Shown here: positions 59,896-64,000 of the stretch, one piece after another | How the letters are laid out: each line of letters opens with the position of its first letter | Numbering within the stretch: the stretch's first letter is position 1 | Source: Mycobacterium sp. URHD0025 | Lineage (GTDB): Bacteria > Actinomycetota > Actinomycetes > Mycobacteriales > Mycobacteriaceae | Direction: 5' to 3' | Assembly: GCF_000426065.1 (NCBI RefSeq) | Contig: NZ_AUEQ01000019.1 | Location: 1 to 64,000, forward strand | Length of the DNA stretch: 64,000 bases | Position numbers and translations under genes: made by a program | Notes under the pieces: generated by a model | Databases searched by the model: none | What the model was told of the DNA's origin: nothing | The model's input: only the letters and a program-made list of their open reading frames with translations

Positions 59896-60300
59896 AGGTG
59901 ATCCCCTCGGAAAACTGGCTGTTCGGCCGGGCTGATTGCCTGGTCCGGGCAGGAAATTACCCGTTACTCATCAAGATCTCAGCTTTTTCTCAGGTGGCGT
60001 CAGGCTGGTATTTGCGTATGCAAACATTGCCCCGTACAAGGCCATTGCCGCAAAGCACTCGGCGTAGCCATTCGCGCAGCTAGTGACGCTAAGGAAAATT
60101 TGCCAGCCACCCCCGGACCGAGCGAAAGTGTTGCCGGACGCAACCCTGTGGTTCAGCACGTCGACCCGAACAATCAAGTGGTACTTAAGAGTTGGACCCA
60201 CCCCCAGGACCACCGCGCCTGCCGACGACGGCGTGGGATGAATCGAACCTCCGACATGAGTTGCCACCACCCGAAAAGGGTGAGGCGGGCACTCGACCGC
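59896..60300. other. 405-base gap of lower GC content without a clear gene
   Basis: It holds the promoter region of the duplicated-domain gene (a TAATTT hexamer on the minus strand at 59954-59959), a TTTGC-GTAT-GCAAA inverted repeat at 60011-60024 and a tRNA-like sequence at about 60231-60310 on the minus strand. GC is visibly lower than in neighbouring genes, notably near 59960-60190. A 99-codon minus-strand frame at 59971-60270 is open but resembles no family. Confidence 0.6.
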
Positions 60301-60876
60301 TCAGCGAAGACCCGATGGACCGCTGCGCACCCCGCCGTAGTCGCCCTGGCGGACCACGATCGCGGAAATGCACACAAGCGAGGTTCCCAGCAACACCCCG
60401 CCGACGGTGTCGGTGAAGTAGTGGAAGGTCATCGACAGGCCGAAGATGCCGAGCAGGACGACGCACACGGCGATCGCCAGCGCCCATAAGCGCATGCACG
60501 CAACCAGCATGAGCAGGCCCGTCACCGTCACGAGGAACGTGGTGTGCCCACTCGGATAGGCCAGCGCGCCCTCCTTCTCCCTGCCGAAGACTGGCTTGAC
60601 GAGCCGCACGATGGTGATGCCCAGCAACGGACTGACCACCATCGCCAGCGCCAACCGCTTGCGCTGTTGCCGCAGCGCCACGATGACCCCGATCACCAAC
60701 GCGGCGGCCACCAGGGGCGGCTTGGTGAACACGAGGAAGACGGCCCTACGCGAACCCATGTCGCTGCCGAGGCCCTGAAACCAGTCGTCGATCGGAAGCG
60801 GTGCGCCACGGACCGCCCACCCCAACAGCACCATCGCGGTGAGAAGGCCGATCGGCACCCACCATCGATTGGTCAA
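60301..60876 (-). CDS. PAP2 superfamily membrane phosphatase
   Basis: 191 residues from TTG 60876, which overlaps the DinB stop by 4 bases. Five hydrophobic helices carry the PAP2 triad: KPVFGREKEG (Lys/Arg motif), PSGHTTF and a third motif TFHYFTDTVGGVLLG, all in the second half. It would dephosphorylate a lipid phosphate such as undecaprenyl or phosphatidic acid phosphate at the outer face. The substrate is not known. Confidence 0.85.
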   Translation of the reverse strand: MTNRWWVPIGLLTAMVLLGWAVRGAPLPIDDWFQGLGSDMGSRRAVFLVFTKPPLVAAALVIGVIVALRQQRKRLALAMVVSPLLGITIVRLVKPVFGREKEGALAYPSGHTTFLVTVTGLLMLVACMRLWALAIAVCVVLLGIFGLSMTFHYFTDTVGGVLLGTSLVCISAIVVRQGDYGGVRSGPSGLR

Positions 60877-61391
60877 GGGATGATGCCGCGCAGATACGCC
60901 GCCTGTCCGAGGTGCTGAGCGCAATCGTCGATGATGCTGACCAACCGTGCGCTCGCCGTCACCGGCGGATCCCACCGCGTGTCGACGATGCGGCCGAGGT
61001 CCTCGGAGGTCACTCCGGCGATGTAGGCCAGTGTCACCTTGTGCACCGCCAGGTAGTACCCCGCCAGCAGTTCGGCCGAGGCGTGCACCTTCGCGACATC
61101 GTCGGGACTGTGCCCGTACCCGATGTCGTCGGCAGGCAGGTCGAGCCCGAAACGGTCCTTCCAGCCATCGCGGGTCCACACCTGCTCGATCCCCGCGATG
61201 TCGCACAACTGCAGGTCCTGGCAGCGGGCGCTGTGCCAGAGCAACCAGGCGATGCTGTTGGCCTCTGGGGTGGGGCGATAACTCGAGACCTCCTCGGTCA
61301 GCCCCTCGGTCAGATCGTCGACGTGCTCGATGAGCCGGGTGAACGCGTCGCGCAGCAGTTCCCGGACGGCATCGGAATCAGCGGCAGCCAT
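60873..61391 (-). CDS. DinB/YfiT-like putative metalloenzyme (DUF664)
   Basis: 172 residues from ATG 61391. A four-helix DinB fold with the metal-binding His motif: LLWHSARCQDLQLCDIAG (His near 52), YLAVHKVTLAYIAG (His near 127) and CAQHLGQAAYLRG (His near 161). DinB proteins act as thiol-dependent transferases or bacillithiol/mycothiol S-transferases in related families, so a mycothiol link is an inference. Coupled to the PAP2 gene and divergent from the kinase gene. Confidence 0.85.
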   Translation of the reverse strand: MAAADSDAVRELLRDAFTRLIEHVDDLTEGLTEEVSSYRPTPEANSIAWLLWHSARCQDLQLCDIAGIEQVWTRDGWKDRFGLDLPADDIGYGHSPDDVAKVHASAELLAGYYLAVHKVTLAYIAGVTSEDLGRIVDTRWDPPVTASARLVSIIDDCAQHLGQAAYLRGIIP

Positions 61392-61433
61392 GACCTCGAC
61401 GCTACTCGCGGACCGGCCCGGAGCCGTCCCGAC

Positions 61434-61439
61434 TACCAT
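61434..61439 (+). promoter_or_regulatory. -10 hexamer TACCAT for a leaderless kinase transcript
   Basis: TACCAT ends seven bases before ATG 61447, in the 55-base divergent region with the DinB gene. The spacing fits a leaderless transcript. Confidence 0.4.
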
Positions 61440-61446
61440 CACCGCC

Positions 61447-62967
61447 ATGCCGTTGAATGCCGGCGACGTGTTCGCCGGGTACACGATTCGACGTCTGCTC
61501 GGCTCGGGTGGCATGGGCGAGGTGTATCTGGCGCAGCATCCGCGCCTGCCCCGCCACGATGCGCTGAAAATCATGCCCGCCGCGCTCACCGGTGACGCCC
61601 AGTATCGCGACCGGTTCAACCGCGAGGCCGATATCGCCGCCTCGCTGTGGCATCCCCACATCGTCGGCCTGCACGATCGCGGCGAGTACGAGGGCCGCCT
61701 GTGGATCGCGATGGACTACGTCGACGGCACCGATGCCGCACGACACGTGCGCGAGCGGCACCCCGGCGGGATGCCGCTGCAGGAGGCGGCCGAGATCGTC
61801 ACCGCCATCGCCGAGGCCCTCGATCACGCCCACGAGCGCAACCTGCTCCACCGCGACGTCAAACCCGCCAACATCCTGCTGACCGGGCCGGAAGCCGCTC
61901 GGCGCCGGATTCTGTTGGCCGACTTCGGTGTTGCCCGCCGGATAGACGACATCAGCGGAATCACCGCCACCAACATGGCGGTGGGCTCGATGGCGTACTC
62001 CGCCCCCGAGCAGTTGCTCGGGCAGCCGCTGGACGGAAGAGCCGATCAATACTCATTGGCGGCCAGCGCATTTCAGCTCCTGGCCGGGCACTCTCCGTTC
62101 CATCATTCCAACCCCGCGGTGGTCATCAGCAAGCAGCTCAACGAGCTCCCGCCGAGCTTGCGCATCGTTCGGCCTGAGCTGGCCGACCTGGACGCGGTGT
62201 TGCTCAAGGGCATGGCCAAGGAACCCGGCAGCCGGTTCCAGCGGTGCGGCGATTTCGCGAAGGCTCTCGCCGGCGAGAGCGCGACCGCCCCGGTCAGGCG
62301 GCGGCCCCTCACCCCGCAACGGTTGTCGCCGCCGCCGGTATCGGCCGAGCCCCCGCGGGTCATCGCGGCCCCGGCCTTCACCACACCCCCGGCGTTCACC
62401 ACAACCCGCCCGTCGGCCGGCACGGCGCACCCCTCCCCTGCCTGGTCTGGCCCCAGCCCCCAACCTCGACAGCCCCAGAAGCGCGGTGCCGCAAGGTTTG
62501 TGATGCCGAGCATGCTGGCGGTGCTGCTGGTGTGCGCCGTCGGTTTCGCGATCAGTCAGTTCGGCCGCACCACGCCGGTGGCGCGCACCACGCCGTCGTG
62601 GCAGCCGTATGTCGAGGCCGCCCGGACCTTCGCGCTGCACACCGTCACGGTGAGCGCGGACACGGCCGACAGCGATCTCGAGGCGATCATGGACGGCGCC
62701 ACCGATGAGTTCCGTGCCGACCTCAGGAGCCAGGCCCCGGCGATCAAACGCAAGGCCAGGGAACTGGGCGTCAAGACCGACGGAACGATCACCGGGGCCG
62801 GCGTCGAATCGTTGTTCTCCGATGAGGCGGTCGTGCTCGTCACCGTCGACACGAAGGTCACCGTGACGAGCAATCGGGTGGGCGTGGTCTCACTGCAGCG
62901 GATGCGGGTCACCGTGGAGCATGTCGACGGCGGCTACAAGGCCTCGAAGCTGGAGTTCGTCAACTGA
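61447..62967 (+). CDS. Membrane Ser/Thr protein kinase with Mce-associated-like outer domain
   Basis: 506 residues from ATG 61447. Kinase domain 1-275: Gly-loop GSGGMGEVY, Lys41 in ALKIM, HRDVKPANI (Asp137), DFGVAR (Asp159) and SAPEQ. A Pro-rich juxtamembrane region (285-345) and one membrane helix (351-371, FVMPSMLAVLLVCAVGFAIS) follow. The outer 135 residues have the layout of Mce-associated membrane proteins (PYVEAARTFALHTVTVS, TDEFRADL, SLFSDEAVVLVTVDTKVTVT). The next gene encodes a similar protein. Family of PknF-type kinases; targets unknown. Confidence 0.9.
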   Translation: MPLNAGDVFAGYTIRRLLGSGGMGEVYLAQHPRLPRHDALKIMPAALTGDAQYRDRFNREADIAASLWHPHIVGLHDRGEYEGRLWIAMDYVDGTDAARHVRERHPGGMPLQEAAEIVTAIAEALDHAHERNLLHRDVKPANILLTGPEAARRRILLADFGVARRIDDISGITATNMAVGSMAYSAPEQLLGQPLDGRADQYSLAASAFQLLAGHSPFHHSNPAVVISKQLNELPPSLRIVRPELADLDAVLLKGMAKEPGSRFQRCGDFAKALAGESATAPVRRRPLTPQRLSPPPVSAEPPRVIAAPAFTTPPAFTTTRPSAGTAHPSPAWSGPSPQPRQPQKRGAARFVMPSMLAVLLVCAVGFAISQFGRTTPVARTTPSWQPYVEAARTFALHTVTVSADTADSDLEAIMDGATDEFRADLRSQAPAIKRKARELGVKTDGTITGAGVESLFSDEAVVLVTVDTKVTVTSNRVGVVSLQRMRVTVEHVDGGYKASKLEFVN

Positions 62968-63479
62968 TGCAGGCACGCACACGAGGCTGGACGCTGCTGG
63001 TCGTCGTGCTCATCGTCGGGACCGTCGCGGCCGCCGGCCTGGGATTCTGGCAGCTCTCGGTCAAGGGCCGCCCGGCGCCCGCACCGATCGCCGACGACGA
63101 CCGAGCGCGCGAGCAGGTCACCGACTTCGTGGCCACCAACGTGGTCAAGGTGCTGAGCTTCACCCCGACGACCAGCCGGGCGGACATTGACGCGGTGACC
63201 GAGCTGCTGACCGGCTCAGCGGCCGACGAGTACCGCAAGACGATCCGGGCGAAGGCGGACAACGTCACCCAGACCGCCACGGTCCGCAACACCGGCGTGG
63301 AGTCGCTGACGGCCGATGAGGCGACCGCGGTGGCGTTCGTCGACCAGACAACCGAGGCCGCGGGTGACAGTGCCCAATCGACCGACGGTGCCCAAACGAC
63401 CAAGGATGCGCTGGCCTATCGGGTCAGCCTCACCCGCGTCGACGGCGACTGGCTGATCTCGGAATTGGAACAGCTGTAG
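62967..63479 (+). CDS. Mce-associated-type membrane protein
   Basis: 170 residues. One N-terminal helix (GWTLLVVVLIVGTVAAAGLG) and an outer domain with REQVTDFVATNVVKVLSFTP, TSRADIDAVTELLTGSAADE, VESLTADEATAVAFVDQTTE and YRVSLTRVDGDWLISELEQL. This is the fold of Mce-associated proteins, which stabilise Mce lipid transporters. Its ATG shares a base with the kinase stop (TGATG), so the two are coupled. No mce genes are in view. Confidence 0.83.
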   Translation: MQARTRGWTLLVVVLIVGTVAAAGLGFWQLSVKGRPAPAPIADDDRAREQVTDFVATNVVKVLSFTPTTSRADIDAVTELLTGSAADEYRKTIRAKADNVTQTATVRNTGVESLTADEATAVAFVDQTTEAAGDSAQSTDGAQTTKDALAYRVSLTRVDGDWLISELEQL

Positions 63480-63482
63480 CGG

Positions 63483-63875
63483 CTACGGCGCTGCCGGGGC
63501 CGCCCCGTGGAAGACCGCCTCAACGTTGTTGCCGTCGGGATCGCGGACGAAGGCACCGAAGTAGCCGGGGTGGTACTCGGGCCACAGCCGCGGTGCATGC
63601 AGCGACTCGGCGCCCAGTGTGAGCGCGGCCTCGTAGAACGCCGAGACCGCGTCCACGCCCGCGGCCTGGAACGCCACGTGGATTTCCCGGTTGGGGCCCT
63701 TGGCATCGCCCGCGCCGGCATCGGCGATCCAGAAGGCCGGGTGCCCTTCCGTGCCGTAGCCGATGGCCACGCCGTAATCGAGCTGCCGCGTGTAGCCCAG
63801 CACGCCCAGCACGGTGTCGTAGAACTCGGTGGCCTTGGGGAAATCGCAGCAGTTGATGCCGAAGTGATCGATCAC
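63483..63875 (-). CDS. VOC family (glyoxalase-like) protein
   Basis: 130 residues from GTG 63875, which gives VIDHFGINCCDF as the usual VOC start. The paired beta-alpha-beta-beta-beta modules are seen: FPKATEFYDTVLGVLGYTRQ, then AFYEAALTLGAESL, and FVRDPDGNNVEAVFHG at the end, where the Glu/His residues would bind a metal. Members act as glyoxalases, dioxygenases or resistance proteins. The function is not resolved. It ends three bases past the preceding gene on the other strand. Confidence 0.85.
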   Translation of the reverse strand: MIDHFGINCCDFPKATEFYDTVLGVLGYTRQLDYGVAIGYGTEGHPAFWIADAGAGDAKGPNREIHVAFQAAGVDAVSAFYEAALTLGAESLHAPRLWPEYHPGYFGAFVRDPDGNNVEAVFHGAAPAAP

Positions 63876-63952
63876 GGGCCTGATCCTGGCACGGCGCACC
63901 GACAACCCCGCGAATTTCGGCCAACCCCATGGGCATACACAGCTGGGAGTCG

Positions 63953-63958
63953 TAGGTT
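63953..63958 (+). promoter_or_regulatory. -10 hexamer TAGGTT for the truncated amidohydrolase gene
   Basis: TAGGTT lies six bases before ATG 63965, giving a leaderless start. Confidence 0.4.
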
Positions 63959-63964
63959 AGTTAG

Positions 63965-64000
63965 ATGAGCTACGACCTGTGCATCCGTGGCGGCACGATC
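63965..64000 (+). CDS. Start of a probable amidohydrolase (truncated by window)
   Basis: Only twelve codons are visible, MSYDLCIRGGTI. The MxYDLxIRGGTI pattern is the usual start of amidohydrolase / N-acyl-D-amino acid deacylase proteins. The identity is provisional because the rest lies outside the window. Confidence 0.5.
   Translation, partial: MSYDLCIRGGTI

Noticed and set aside
59971..60270. A 99-codon open frame on the minus strand in the low-GC gap
   Set aside because: No family resemblance, no ribosome site and poor codon pattern. It also covers the tRNA-like sequence, so I do not call it a gene.
60231..60310. Functional tRNA gene
   Set aside because: D- and T-arm-like parts exist, but the acceptor stem does not pair and the D-stem is weak, so it is recorded only as a remnant.
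1..64000. CRISPR arrays, insertion sequences, prophage or rRNA genes
   Set aside because: I saw no regularly spaced repeats with spacers, no transposase or integrase motifs and no rRNA-like sequence on either strand.

Overview
The window is chromosomal DNA of a high-GC actinomycete, almost certainly a rapidly growing mycobacterium (Mycolicibacterium-like). Genes are dense, GC-rich and often start with GTG or TTG. Lineage markers include mshA (mycothiol), hbhA, senX3-regX3, a mycolic-acid cyclopropane synthase, the FAS-II dehydratase hadD, a 13E12/DUF222 protein and the 33-residue ribosomal protein bS22. From memory of M. tuberculosis H37Rv, positions 1-54,400 follow the Rv0519c to Rv0457c block in order, with losses and insertions. 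The last 10 kb does not follow that order. Synteny statements rest on memory and were not checked by alignment. The species cannot be named from the sequence.

Layout. 1-5.6 kb: a truncated 13E12 gene with a LexA-type SOS box, an FMN-barrel protein, a TetR/MpaB pair, a Tat-exported esterase, a streptomycin-phosphotransferase-like gene and small membrane proteins. 5.7-11.6 kb: the haem/corrin cluster hemA-hemC-hemD-hemB, read on the minus strand, with a glutaredoxin-like gene at its head. 11.6-21 kb: HAD phosphatase, hadD, an acyltransferase/epimerase pair, bS22 with an excisionase-type HTH protein, proC, a thioesterase-like protein, a TIM-barrel isomerase, a membrane protein and Ppx. 21-31.5 kb: regX3/senX3, gpm1, ybjN, mshA, a ROK regulator, an SDR, an L,D-transpeptidase and murB. 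31.6-42 kb: tandem DUF2505 proteins, a methyltransferase, a nitrilase, an LmeA-like protein, deoC, hbhA, an XRE regulator, DUF445, TetR, a class III-type PPK2 and a mycolic acid methyltransferase. 42-54.4 kb: fadB2, icl, an acyl-ACP thioesterase, ramB, a TetR/quinone-reductase operon, lpdC, membrane proteins, an orphan DUF779 protein and a prolyl oligopeptidase. 54.4-64 kb: accessory genes, namely a membrane protein, class I-type ppk2, two secreted proteins of unknown function, an aldehyde dehydrogenase, PAP2, DinB, a Ser/Thr kinase paired with an Mce-associated-type protein, a VOC protein and a truncated amidohydrolase.

Functional themes. These are tetrapyrrole synthesis, envelope biogenesis (murB with L,D-transpeptidase, hadD, cyclopropanation, LmeA-like, HbhA), phosphate and polyphosphate physiology (SenX3-RegX3, Ppx, two PPK2 enzymes), acetate and fatty-acid carbon flow (icl, ramB, fadB2, lpdC) and redox buffering (mshA). 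Many genes overlap by 1-4 bases, so translational coupling is common. Several genes have a TANNNT -10 hexamer 6-8 bases before the start codon, which suggests leaderless transcripts.

The most interesting non-standard signals are: two 22-codon ORFs in a 65-bp tandem repeat that bridge mshA and ybjN through overlapping ATGA junctions, which is MIRU-like architecture; a Ser/Thr kinase whose outer domain looks related to the protein encoded by the next gene; a secreted protein with a duplicated domain and a histone-like lysine tail; two adjacent minisatellites after the class III-type ppk2; long near-perfect palindromes at gene ends, two of which share a 12-bp core; and a low-GC gap with a degenerate tRNA-like sequence.
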